64,000 nt of DNA from Candidatus Brevefilum sp. (GTDB lineage: Bacteria; Chloroflexota; Anaerolineae; Anaerolineales; Anaerolineaceae): assembly GCA_029210815.1 (NCBI GenBank), contig JARGGB010000003.1:16643-80642 (forward strand), given 5' to 3'. Each line of letters opens with the position of its first letter. The stretch's first letter is position 1. Of this stretch, positions 20,617-30,027 are shown piece after piece. Below the pieces are notes generated by a model that made no database searches, was not told where the DNA came from, and was given only the letters and a program-made list of their open reading frames with translations. The position numbers were made by a program, and so were the translations under genes.

Positions 20617-21398
20617 TATCTTCCCTCCTGGTGTTCAGCTAAAACGCGGTGCGGCAAACCGTGGGCGATCAATTCAACGGGGCAGTTGTAGCCCGATTTC
20701 AGCATTTCTTCAGTGATCTCTTTTTTGCCGTGGTAGTGCAGGTTGCGATTCAAGCAGCCGATGGTTTTCACATAACTCGAGATCACATTCAGATCATGAG
20801 ACACCATCAGAATGGTCACACCTTGCCGGTTGATGTCGTGGAGTAGTTCATAGATCTTTGTCCTGGTTTCAAAATCGACGCTGACGGTTGGCTCGTCCAG
20901 CAAAAGTAATTCCGGCTCTGTCGCAAGTGCCCGGGCAATGTAAACCCGCTGGCGCTGCCCCCCGGAGAGCTCACGGATCCCCCGATTTTTAAAGTCGAGC
21001 ATGTCCATCCAGGCTAATTTTTCTTCAACAATGGCGTCGTCCTCATTGGTCAAGCGCTGAAAGACCCTCTTTCCGCTCAGACGTCCCATCTTAACAACAT
21101 CGAAAACGCTGATCGGAAAATCAGAATCAAAAATGGCAAACTGCGGCACATAACCAATGTGCTGACGTCCCTTTTGTGGCGGGTGACCCATCACCAGTAC
21201 ACTGCCCTTTTTGTAGGGCAGGAGCCCAAGGATGATCTTTAGCAAGGTTGTCTTGCCCCCACCGTTGGGACCAATTAATCCAATAAAGTCATTTTCATGG
21301 ATTGTCAGATTGATGTCTTCCAGGACGGTTTCATTGTCATAACCGCCAAATAAATTTTTGATTTCAACCTGTGTTGCAGATTTGATTTCTGTCATCAC
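20616..21398 (-). CDS. znuC: Zinc/metal ABC transporter ATP-binding protein
   Basis: GPNGGGKTTLLKIILGLL; LSGGQRQRVYIARALATEPELLLLDEPTVSVD. Confidence 0.9.
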   Translation of the reverse strand: MMTEIKSATQVEIKNLFGGYDNETVLEDINLTIHENDFIGLIGPNGGGKTTLLKIILGLLPYKKGSVLVMGHPPQKGRQHIGYVPQFAIFDSDFPISVFDVVKMGRLSGKRVFQRLTNEDDAIVEEKLAWMDMLDFKNRGIRELSGGQRQRVYIARALATEPELLLLDEPTVSVDFETRTKIYELLHDINRQGVTILMVSHDLNVISSYVKTIGCLNRNLHYHGKKEITEEMLKSGYNCPVELIAHGLPHRVLAEHQEGR

Positions 21399-21439
21399 GT
21401 GCTCTCTTCTGTGTAAATGCGAATGGTGAATTACCTCTA

Positions 21440-22366
21440 TTAATCTTCAAGGGCAGCGGCAAACGCCTTTGCTGCTGCCTCAAGGTTCGCCAGCCAATCT
21501 TCAGCCAGGGGGTCGACAACGGCTACCTGTGCATTGATTTCCCTGGCAATTGCTTCTGCATTGGCGGTGCTGAATGTGGGTTGAACGAAGATTACCCTGA
21601 TGTTTTCTTCCTCGGCGAGCTTAATCAACGCTGCTAATTCACTGGCGCTCGGCTCCTGACCGCCGACCTGCACAGCGATCTCCTCGAGATCGTATTGCTT
21701 GGCAAAATATCCCCAGGCAGGGTGAAAGACCATGAATTTTTGTTCGGCAAGGTCGCTGAGAGCAGCGTTAATGCGGGTATCTAATTCTTCAATATCTTTA
21801 ACCAGATTGTCAAAGTTTTCCTGAAATTCCTCGGCATGTTGAGGTGCAAGTTCACTTAACGCATTGAGGGTGTTTTCAGCAATGATACGGCCGTTGTCGG
21901 GGGACAGCCACATATGTGGATCTAAGCCCTCCTCCAAATCTTCTTCATCGTGATCCTCATCATCTTTGCGCGCATGGTCGGATGAAAGTGGGATTCGCTG
22001 GATTCCTTCAGCAGAGTCGATGATTTCTAAGCTCGGGTTGATATCTTCGAAACGCGGTACCCAAACGTTCTCATATTCGAGTCCAATGGTGAATAGAATC
22101 TGCGATTGAGAGAGGGATTTCATCTGCTCTGGTTTTGGTTCATAAGTGTGGGCTTCCTCGCCCGGACCAACCATGACATTCACGTCAACGAGATCACCTG
22201 CGATGCGTTCCACAAAATAGGCTTGCGGGAGAATGCTGACAGTTACCTGAAAATTCTCCTCGTTTGTCGAAAGCTCTGTGTTTGAAGGTTGACAGGCTGA
22301 TACGATAACCGCTATTAGAAAAAGGATGAAAATTCCAATAATTTTTTTGTAATTTAAATTGGTCAT
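21440..22366 (-). CDS. znuA: Zinc ABC transporter substrate-binding lipoprotein
   Basis: Lipobox IVSAC; VGPGEEAHTYEPKPEQM; charged H/D/E loop HARKDDEDHDEEDLEEGLDPHMWLSP. Confidence 0.9.
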   Translation of the reverse strand: MTNLNYKKIIGIFILFLIAVIVSACQPSNTELSTNEENFQVTVSILPQAYFVERIAGDLVDVNVMVGPGEEAHTYEPKPEQMKSLSQSQILFTIGLEYENVWVPRFEDINPSLEIIDSAEGIQRIPLSSDHARKDDEDHDEEDLEEGLDPHMWLSPDNGRIIAENTLNALSELAPQHAEEFQENFDNLVKDIEELDTRINAALSDLAEQKFMVFHPAWGYFAKQYDLEEIAVQVGGQEPSASELAALIKLAEEENIRVIFVQPTFSTANAEAIAREINAQVAVVDPLAEDWLANLEAAAKAFAAALED

Positions 22367-22789
22367 TTACTGCCTTTCTTCCTGGCATTTTGGACAGATG
22401 CCATAAAGCTGCAAAATGTGCTCGTTGATTTTGTAACCCGTTTCCTTCTGGATTTTAGTAATGAATTCCGATAAGTCAGCTGAGCCGGAGAACTCGACAG
22501 CTTTGCCGCACTTTCGGCAAACGAGGTGATGATGATGCCCCGGGGAGGCTAAAACATAACCGTGACATCCATCACGGCCGTGAACTCGGCGAACCAGGTT
22601 GAGTTCAGACAGCAATTCAAGCGTGCGATAAACGGACACAAGCCCGATGTCGGATTTTCTTTCAACTGAGCGTTGATAGATGGATTGCGGCGTCAGAGGG
22701 CTGGCGGCTGCGTTAAGGATCGCGACCACTTCACGGCGTGGTTGTGTAAGGCGTAAGCCTTTGTTGTGTAATTTTTCTTGCAATTCCAT
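22367..22789 (-). CDS. Fur-family metalloregulator (Zur/PerR-like)
   Basis: LRLTQPRREVVAILN; GHHHHLVCRKCGKAVEF; C-terminal CPKCQ. Confidence 0.92.
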   Translation of the reverse strand: MELQEKLHNKGLRLTQPRREVVAILNAAASPLTPQSIYQRSVERKSDIGLVSVYRTLELLSELNLVRRVHGRDGCHGYVLASPGHHHHLVCRKCGKAVEFSGSADLSEFITKIQKETGYKINEHILQLYGICPKCQEERQ

Positions 22790-22794
22790 TTAGT

Positions 22795-22825
22795 TTCCTT
22801 ATTGAAAATGATTTTCAATAAGGAA
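22795..22825 (-). promoter_or_regulatory. Perfect Fur-box-like palindrome immediately upstream of the fur-family gene
   Basis: TTCCTTATTGAAAAT-G-ATTTTCAATAAGGAA: 15-bp perfect arms, core TGAAAATNATTTTCA (7-1-7). Confidence 0.85.
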
Positions 22826-22873
22826 TTTTATTGGGTATATGGTTGAAAGTCAAGAGGTGGTGAATGAGGTAGC

Positions 22874-22939
22874 AGGAATCAGGTACTAGGAATCAGGTAC
22901 TAGGAATCAGGTACTAGGAATCAGGTACTAGGAATCAGG
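22874..22939. repeat. Tandem repeat of 14-bp unit AGGAATCAGGTACT (about 4.7 copies)
   Basis: Exact copies at 22874, 22888, 22902, 22916 and a partial copy at 22930; inverted related motif CCTGATTCCC at about 22991. Confidence 0.95.
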
Positions 22940-23155
22940 ACGGGTCAGGTCAACACAGGGTCAATCAGGACGGGTCACCAATACCCAATACCTGATTCCC
23001 AATACCCAATCACTAATACCTTTAAAAAAATTACCCCCGGCCGGCGTAAACCAGGGGTGAGGAGAATTGCAAGTTTATGGATTGAACTTTCTTTGATTGC
23101 CGAAAAGATTATATCATAAAAATTTTCTTGTGGTGATTTTTCCTGCTAACAATTT

Positions 23156-24022
23156 TTAATCCGGTGGATTCGTTTGCAAATCTTTGATCAATGGTATGAA
23201 TTTTTCTTGCAAGTCATCACGGGTATCAGTACCCAGGATTTCTGCCACCTCGCTGGACAACCGCGTAAAAAGCTTAATGGAATCTTCCAATGCGCGCCAG
23301 CTGTCCGCAGGATAAAACCGTCCAAACACGGTCATCAGGCTGGTGAAGGTTTCAGGCTCAATCCATGATTGTAAGCCTTTACCCTCATAGGCTGTGAAGG
23401 CTTGTTCTCTCCCCTTGAGCACGGCATGCCAGCCCATCATCTGAAGCAGGTCATCCTTAAGACGCCAATCGTGATGTTTTGCACGCCAAAGGTCTCTGCG
23501 CCATAAGTATTTTGCAACATGGTAGGCATCCAGCCAGAAACTTGCGAGGCTTTTCTGAAATATCTCAACCGAAGGGCTTTCAGGAGGTCGAGGGGTGCCT
23601 TCAGCCCGGGGTAGGGATTTTGCCCTTTTATCCTTATCAACCAGAACATCAAATCCCGGCTCAAAATGCTCTGGCAATTTATTCCGCAAGGTTTCCAAAG
23701 CCGTGATTGGATACATGAAAAATTCGACCAACAATCCGCCTTCATAGATGATGTTCCATGTAATATGGTCACTTTCGTCGTTGATGACAGCAAGCCACAC
23801 GGGGCCAAAGGTCTTGAACCAATCCTGGTTTTCCTTGAAATCATTAAGATTTTCGACAAACAGGTATAAATCAATATCAGAAAGGCGATCTGTCTGACCT
23901 TTATGAACGTGGGATCCCAGCAGGATCAAGGTTCGAATATTCGGCTGGTTTTTCGCCCATTTTTCGATTTTTTTTAGTAGTTTCCTGGGATTATCCATCA
24001 TAAATCTGCTTTTGATTTTCAT
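23156..24022 (-). CDS. Aminoglycoside 6-adenylyltransferase-like nucleotidyltransferase
   Basis: ANIRTLILLGSH-type motif (NIRTLILLGSHVHKGQTDRLSDIDLYLFV); overall ANT(6)/AadE-like layout. Confidence 0.8.
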   Translation of the reverse strand: MKIKSRFMMDNPRKLLKKIEKWAKNQPNIRTLILLGSHVHKGQTDRLSDIDLYLFVENLNDFKENQDWFKTFGPVWLAVINDESDHITWNIIYEGGLLVEFFMYPITALETLRNKLPEHFEPGFDVLVDKDKRAKSLPRAEGTPRPPESPSVEIFQKSLASFWLDAYHVAKYLWRRDLWRAKHHDWRLKDDLLQMMGWHAVLKGREQAFTAYEGKGLQSWIEPETFTSLMTVFGRFYPADSWRALEDSIKLFTRLSSEVAEILGTDTRDDLQEKFIPLIKDLQTNPPD

Positions 24023-24056
24023 GTATTGCGATAATCTTACCCTTAAAACAAAAAAG

Positions 24057-24129
24057 CTCCTCGACCTGGACTCGAACCAGGAACCTAGCGGTTAACAGCC
24101 GCTCGCTCTGCCAATTGAGCTATCGAGGA
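24057..24129 (-). tRNA. tRNA-Asn (anticodon GTT)
   Basis: Reverse complement TCCTCGATAGCTCAATTGGCAGAGCGAGCGGCTGTTAACCGCTAGGTTCCTGGTTCGAGTCCAGGTCGAGGAG; full cloverleaf. Confidence 0.97.
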
Positions 24130-24213
24130 AGGCGATAGATATTATACGAAAAAGCCCTCAAGGTGTCAAGCAAGTCATGGCAAAAATTGGCACCAATTCG
24201 TCACTTTTTTAGC

Positions 24214-25455
24214 TCAATCTCCGCTTCTGACATCGTCAATAATTGATCTTGCAAGCTGGTTCAGTTTTTCTTTTTTCTCCCTGTCCATGTCCTGACTGCT
24301 GGCATCCCAGTAGATGTCCAGAAGTTCCATCACGTCCAGGCTGCTGGCAGCGCGACCTTCTGGCAGTCGAACGCGCGCTTGCATTAACGGGCGTTTGACA
24401 AAATGAAATTCAAAAGTGGATGCTGTCAGTGTCCGTAAAGCTGCCTCGTCAATTAGCGATTCCCAATCTCGCTGATATTCCACCACCATCCGAACGATCG
24501 CATCTTTTAGCTTACCCTCAGGAGGTAAGGCGTCTTGCAGTTTTTGATTGATCCCCTGATCAGATTCGAGGTTAATGTGAATATCGATAAATGGGCGAAT
24601 ATTCTTTAATTCCCGCCATTCAACCTCGGTTTTCCCTTTGCTGACCTCTGCAATGATGTAATATTTTTTGTCGCCTGCTTCGCCGAAATCAACTCGTTCA
24701 ATAGAACCGGGGTAAATGATCGGTGGGTGGCTGTGTTCGTTGAGGTTTTGCGGTTTGTGAATGTGCCCCAGGGCAACGTAATCCAGCCTTTTGTCTTTGA
24801 CCAGGGCAGGCGGAAGGACCATATCATTCCCCAACATAACCATTCTCTCACTGCCGTACTGTGCTCCCTCAACTGAGGCGTGCGCGGTGAAAATAACAGG
24901 CAGCGTCGGGTCGGCTTCTAACAGCCAGTTTTCGATAAGTTCGCTGATCTGTTCCCCGAGGATTTTGTAAGTTTCGGAAGGATCAGTGCTGTCTATTTCG
25001 AGGGCAGCCACCATCCCGGAGCGTGATATCCAGGGCAGCGCGATCACCTGGATGGGCAAACCGCCCAGGTCATCCGTGGATAAGAATTGGGGTTTGTCCA
25101 GGACTTTCACATAGGGGACATCCAGGGTCTCAAATTCCTGGATCGCGTGGGCACGCCCGGTCGCAGGTGATATATCGTGGTTGCCCGTCAATAAAAGCGT
25201 TTGAATGCCTGCTCGTGACAGCTGCATGATGCGTTTTCCCCATTCACGCTGATAAGTCGGCGCAGGTGAGCGATCTTTATAAGCATCGCCAGCAAATATT
25301 ACCAGGTCAACTTGCGCATCAATCGCAGCCTGAACGATTTCGTCCAGAGACTTAAGAAAATCCATCACCCGCATGGGGAGACCTGATTCAGGGTCATGGC
25401 GGCCGTAATTAGCCATATCGATATGTGCATCTGCAAAGTGAAGTATTTTAACCAT
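24214..25455 (-). CDS. Metallophosphoesterase, SbcD/Mre11-like nuclease subunit
   Basis: ILHFADAHIDM, IFAGDAYKDRSPAP, LLTGNHDISPATGR, YVALGHIHKPQ, YPGSIERVDFGE. Confidence 0.85.
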   Translation of the reverse strand: MVKILHFADAHIDMANYGRHDPESGLPMRVMDFLKSLDEIVQAAIDAQVDLVIFAGDAYKDRSPAPTYQREWGKRIMQLSRAGIQTLLLTGNHDISPATGRAHAIQEFETLDVPYVKVLDKPQFLSTDDLGGLPIQVIALPWISRSGMVAALEIDSTDPSETYKILGEQISELIENWLLEADPTLPVIFTAHASVEGAQYGSERMVMLGNDMVLPPALVKDKRLDYVALGHIHKPQNLNEHSHPPIIYPGSIERVDFGEAGDKKYYIIAEVSKGKTEVEWRELKNIRPFIDIHINLESDQGINQKLQDALPPEGKLKDAIVRMVVEYQRDWESLIDEAALRTLTASTFEFHFVKRPLMQARVRLPEGRAASSLDVMELLDIYWDASSQDMDREKKEKLNQLARSIIDDVRSGD

Positions 25456-25523
25456 CTTTTATTTATTTCTTGTTGCGATGTTGTTTTTTATGTTGAAGCG
25501 TTAATCCCAAAACAAATTTTTGG

Positions 25524-26276
25524 CTAGTGGTTACTTTCTGCCGGTGCAATTGTTTCGTGATTTTCTGCAGCATTTTTTTGTTTTTCTTGTTTTCTTTCCA
25601 ACCGCTTTTCATCCAAAAGCTGCAGCTTGCGCGCTTGAATGCTCGTATTGATTAAGAAGTACAGCGTCATTAACAAAGCGATAAACCCGACAAATAATGT
25701 ATATAAGGTTGTAGGCCCAAAAATTGGCAGGTTGACCTTTGGATTCCCAATAATCAGCATGACTGTGTTTGCAAGGATTGCCAATACGCGGATCTCGGTT
25801 GGCCCGATTTTTGCGCTGGTGATATTGAATACCCCGGTGACATAAGTGATCAGGTACACCATGATCGAGACCAGCAAATAAGCGATCACGCCCATACTCG
25901 CAACAGTTATATCGACATAAGGTGAAATTCCTAAACCAATAAAAATGAGTACTGTACTGATAGCATCGACAAAATGGTCAATTAAGAATCCGAAACGCGG
26001 CCTTTCAATGTGTCTATAACGTGCCAGGGTCCCATCAAGACTGTCTCCGAACCAATTCAAAACAAAGCCAAAACTGGCCAGGATCAAGAAATATTCGCTG
26101 ACATTTGTAAGCGCATAGCTGATAAAAATCAGGATTGATGCAAGAATGCCGATCCATGTCAGAACATCCGGCGTGACCCAGGCAGGCATATGCGCCGCAA
26201 GCCATTTCAAGGCTGGCCTTTCAAGAAATCCCAACAGGATATCATTTTCTCTCTTATGATTTTCGACTTTTGACAT
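25524..26276 (-). CDS. CDP-alcohol phosphatidyltransferase family protein
   Basis: Motif DSLDGTLARYRHIERPRFGFLIDHFVD; polytopic. Confidence 0.88.
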   Translation of the reverse strand: MSKVENHKRENDILLGFLERPALKWLAAHMPAWVTPDVLTWIGILASILIFISYALTNVSEYFLILASFGFVLNWFGDSLDGTLARYRHIERPRFGFLIDHFVDAISTVLIFIGLGISPYVDITVASMGVIAYLLVSIMVYLITYVTGVFNITSAKIGPTEIRVLAILANTVMLIIGNPKVNLPIFGPTTLYTLFVGFIALLMTLYFLINTSIQARKLQLLDEKRLERKQEKQKNAAENHETIAPAESNH

Positions 26277-26303
26277 TTTTACCTTTCATTTTCTCTTGTA
26301 GGG

Positions 26304-27230
26304 CTACACACCCAAAAATTTTGGCCAAATTGGATAGAACATTGCCCATTGATTTGAATATTCTAAGATTATTTCTTCTGCTTCTTTCATTACCCGGTTG
26401 GCATTATGAATGATTTCTGTTTCAAGTTCGTCCTGGGATTCCATCCAGATCGGATCGGTTGCTTCGAGCATATACCTTCCACCGGGTTGGGAAGTTGCTG
26501 CAACAACGATCACTGGCGCCTCAGCTTCAATCGCCATTCTTACGTAGGTCACAGGCAGGTTTGCCTCATGACCAAAAAAGGTTGGCTGGTATTTATTTTG
26601 CTGATCCTCAGGCAGCGGCCTGTCCAAGCCCGTCAGGATGCTGCCGCCATTTTGAAGTCGCTTCCTGGCTTGGCGAAATGCACTCAGGGTCATCGGGGTA
26701 ACAATGATCCCCAGGCTCTCCCTCAACTGGTTCTGCATTTTATAGGAAGAAACCGGTTCAGGGTAAGAAAGCACCTGAACCTCAAAATTATTGAGCGCCA
26801 ATGCATAGCCCATCAAATCAAAGTTGCTCAGATGTGGGCATACAAATACAGAGGGCTGGTTTTTCCTGATTCGCTCAAAAGCCATTTTTGCCCTGGGGCT
26901 GAAATCAACAACTTCCTGGAGTCGGTCTGGCCTTGACAGGAAGTAAAAGTAATCAAAAATGCAGTTTGAAGCGGAGCGAAAAACAATTTTAGGTAGTTCT
27001 ATAAGCTCTTCCTGGCTGAGTGATTTATCTTTGATCACAAATTGGTTAGCACGGATTGCCCTGACCATTGAACTTTTCTTCCTGCGACCTAAAATGGTGC
27101 CAATCCAGGAGGAAATTTTTAGACCCGTCTGGCGGGATAATACGCGTCCCAGAAGAATTGCTATTTGTATAACAATTGATTGTTGAAGCAAATTTCTTAA
27201 TGATATTGCGCGCTTTTTGTTCTTTTTCAC
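26304..27230 (-). CDS. Lysophospholipid acyltransferase family protein (LpxL/HtrB-like)
   Basis: HLSNFD (HX4D-like) motif; overall LpxL/PatA-like layout. Confidence 0.8.
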   Translation of the reverse strand: MKKNKKRAISLRNLLQQSIVIQIAILLGRVLSRQTGLKISSWIGTILGRRKKSSMVRAIRANQFVIKDKSLSQEELIELPKIVFRSASNCIFDYFYFLSRPDRLQEVVDFSPRAKMAFERIRKNQPSVFVCPHLSNFDLMGYALALNNFEVQVLSYPEPVSSYKMQNQLRESLGIIVTPMTLSAFRQARKRLQNGGSILTGLDRPLPEDQQNKYQPTFFGHEANLPVTYVRMAIEAEAPVIVVAATSQPGGRYMLEATDPIWMESQDELETEIIHNANRVMKEAEEIILEYSNQWAMFYPIWPKFLGV

Positions 27231-27528
27231 GTTTCAGATTCCGATGATTTTGATAATGTTGTTGATCCGCCATTTTATCTGAGACTATATTTTACTTCAA
27301 ATATAAAAAAACATTAAAGCTGTGCGGATTATGTGACATGACGTGATTGAATTCTTATCCATTGCGAACTTTTTTCTTTGGATTATTCCATCATATTCCC
27401 ATCGCGGTCTTTAGAGAGTGCCCACGTTATGAGCTGAAAAAATTTGATTTATGGTATAAATGCAATTGAAAGTAATATAAGAACAAGCTTATTTCCTGAC
27501 AATTTTATTTTATTGCCCGCATCAAGGT

Positions 27529-28656
27529 TTGATGATGAAAATTTTTTGTATCGCAGCCTCTTTTGTGCCTTCGAACACCGCTAACAGCATTCAGGTTGTT
27601 AAAGCTGCTCATGCCCTGGCAGAAGTTGGCCATGACGTGCGTTTATTCGTGCCCGGGGACAACCCGGTATCCTGGGAGAATTTAAAAAATCATTATGGAT
27701 TAAGGCAGCCCTTTGAAATCCAGTGGGTCCATGAAAACCTGGCTTTTAAGCGGTATGATTTTGCCTTCAAGGCTGTTCAGGCTGGGCGCAGGATGGATGC
27801 GGATCTGATTTATACCTGGGCATTACAGGCGGCAGTATTGTCCTTATGGGGAGGCGTCCCAACGGTTTTAGAGCTGCATGACCGTGTCACCGGACGTATT
27901 GGACCCTGGCTTTTCCGTCAATTTTGGAAAAGCAAAACAAAAAAACGTTTACTGACCAATTCAAAGGCTTTAAAGACGCGATTGATCTCAGATTTTGACC
28001 TTGCGGCACATCAGGAAGAAATTCTTGTAGCGCCAAACGGGGTCGAACTGGAACGTTATGAAGACCTGCCTGCACCAGAAGAAGCCAGAAACCGTTTGGG
28101 TCTGGCGCCAGGGTTTACTGCCGGATACACCGGGCATTTTTATGCGGGTCGGGGAATGCAGTTAATGTTTGACCTGGCAAAAGCCTTGCCGGAGATCAAT
28201 TTTTTATGGGTGGGTGGTCAGCCGGAGGATGTGTCACTTTGGGAGAATCGCGCCAAATCTGCTGGACTGGCTAATTTATATTTGACGGGATTTGTCGATA
28301 ATGCGGATTTGCCGCTGTTCCAGGCTGCGGCTGATGCGCTTTTGATGCCTTATGGGCAGAAAATTGAAGGCAGCGGTGGTGGCAATTCGGCAGAAATTGC
28401 AAGCCCAATGAAAATGTTTGAGTATATGGCTGCTGGGCGGGCGATCATATCAAGCGACCTGCCAGTCATCCATGAAGTCCTGGACGCGGCAACCGCAGTT
28501 TTTTGTCCGCCGCAGGATCTTGCATCCTGGAAAGAGGCGCTGATTGACCTGAAAAATAATGAAGAAATGCGTATTGAACTTGGCAAGGAAGCACGGTCTT
28601 ATTCTCAAGCATTTACCTGGAAAAATCGCGCAATAAAGGCACTGGAACGTTTTTAA
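27529..28656 (+). CDS. Glycosyltransferase family 4 type protein
   Basis: VPSNTANSIQVVKAAHALAEVGHDV; EIASPMKMFEYMAAGRAIISSDLPVIHEVL. Confidence 0.88.
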   Translation: MMMKIFCIAASFVPSNTANSIQVVKAAHALAEVGHDVRLFVPGDNPVSWENLKNHYGLRQPFEIQWVHENLAFKRYDFAFKAVQAGRRMDADLIYTWALQAAVLSLWGGVPTVLELHDRVTGRIGPWLFRQFWKSKTKKRLLTNSKALKTRLISDFDLAAHQEEILVAPNGVELERYEDLPAPEEARNRLGLAPGFTAGYTGHFYAGRGMQLMFDLAKALPEINFLWVGGQPEDVSLWENRAKSAGLANLYLTGFVDNADLPLFQAAADALLMPYGQKIEGSGGGNSAEIASPMKMFEYMAAGRAIISSDLPVIHEVLDAATAVFCPPQDLASWKEALIDLKNNEEMRIELGKEARSYSQAFTWKNRAIKALERF

Positions 28657-28667
28657 TTCGTTGGCAT

Positions 28668-30011
28668 ATGAATAAATCGGGATCAAACAAAAAGCTGGGA
28701 ATATGGTTGGGGCTGGTTTTGATTTTAAGCCTCGTTCTCAGGGTGATGTTATTTGCGATCTATTCTCCGGTTTCCTTTAGTGATACCGGGGGCTATCAAC
28801 GATCTGCGCAAGCGGTCCTGAACGGCTTTGCAAATTACGACGGCACTCGCACCCCGATTTACCCAATTCTGATTGCCCTGACAGGTTCTGAAAAAATGCT
28901 TTATCTCAGCCAATTGTTTCTTGGGCTGGGCATGACGCATGCCTGGTTCATTATTGGATGGAAAGCAAGTGAAAAGCCTTTTATTGGGGCGCTAATTGCC
29001 TTAGCGCACACCCTGAACCCGGGTCAAATTTTCTTTGAAGCCAACCTGTTGACAGAAACACTGGCAGCTTTCTGGTTGATTTTATCTCTGCTTGGCGCTT
29101 ATTTTTGGCTAGCGGACAGGAAATACCAAACGATCTGGCTGGCACTGGGGATTGGGATTTCTGCATCCCTGGCAGCCCTGACCCGACCGCAGTTTATTTT
29201 TATGCCACTGTGGCTGGCGATTTTTCTGTCTTTTTCAAATCAGGTTCGAAACCCCCGATTTAATTTCAAGCCATTTGTTGGGGTAATGTTACCCGCACTC
29301 GTGCTAATTGGCGGCTGGATGGGCTGGGTTTATTCGCGGTATAACATTCTCAGCGTGACGACCATGTCCGGTTATCACCTTGTTCAGCATGCCGGTTATT
29401 ACTTTGAAGACCTTCCAGATGAATATGCTGCAATTCGTGATACTTACATAGCCTTTCGTGACACGCGGCTTGATACCTTTGGCACCCAGAGCAACACCAT
29501 CTGGGAAGCCATCCCCGCGATGCAGGAAGCCTCTGGATTGAACTTTTATGACCTTTCGAAAACCCTGCAAGATTTGTCATTAAAGCTGATCATTACTCAC
29601 CCATGGCAATATTTGGCAAGAATCCTTAAAGGGTGGATGTGGTTCTGGCGGGCACCGGTTTACTGGCGTCAAAGTGCTTTTTCTTTGCCAGGTATTTCAA
29701 GCGTAATGGTGTTGTGGGTTTGGCTTGCAAGGGGTTTAATGGTATTGATGAACCTTGTTTTTGTGCTTTCCAGCATTGCAGCCTTGATCTCTAAATGCCT
29801 GCGACATTTTTTCAACCTGAGCTCATTTCACTGGCTTTTAGCTGGTACTGTTTGGATAACGTCCATATTTACATCTTTGCTCGAGCATGGTGAAAATCAG
29901 CGTTTTCTCATTCCCCTGCAGACAGCAGTCATTTTTTGGACTTTGTGGATTATTTACTTCACATGGCAGGCACGGACGCTAAATCGTGACAAAGTAAGGT
30001 CTATCATTTAG
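28668..30011 (+). CDS. Polytopic membrane protein, glycosyltransferase 39-like
   Basis: SDTGGYQRSAQAVLNGFANYDGTRTPIYPILIAL; many TM segments. Confidence 0.7.
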   Translation: MNKSGSNKKLGIWLGLVLILSLVLRVMLFAIYSPVSFSDTGGYQRSAQAVLNGFANYDGTRTPIYPILIALTGSEKMLYLSQLFLGLGMTHAWFIIGWKASEKPFIGALIALAHTLNPGQIFFEANLLTETLAAFWLILSLLGAYFWLADRKYQTIWLALGIGISASLAALTRPQFIFMPLWLAIFLSFSNQVRNPRFNFKPFVGVMLPALVLIGGWMGWVYSRYNILSVTTMSGYHLVQHAGYYFEDLPDEYAAIRDTYIAFRDTRLDTFGTQSNTIWEAIPAMQEASGLNFYDLSKTLQDLSLKLIITHPWQYLARILKGWMWFWRAPVYWRQSAFSLPGISSVMVLWVWLARGLMVLMNLVFVLSSIAALISKCLRHFFNLSSFHWLLAGTVWITSIFTSLLEHGENQRFLIPLQTAVIFWTLWIIYFTWQARTLNRDKVRSII

Positions 30012-30027
30012 TAAATGGAAAAAGAAA

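Noticed and set aside
22874-22939. Short direct repeats considered as a CRISPR array
   Set aside because: The 14-bp units are directly adjacent with no spacers, and no cas genes are present.
23156-24022. ANT(6)-like gene considered as acquired antibiotic resistance
   Set aside because: No mobile element context; such nucleotidyltransferase homologues are common in environmental genomes and activity cannot be inferred.
26406-26936. Plus-strand 176-aa ORF
   Set aside because: Antisense to the acyltransferase gene with its HX4D motif; no independent support.
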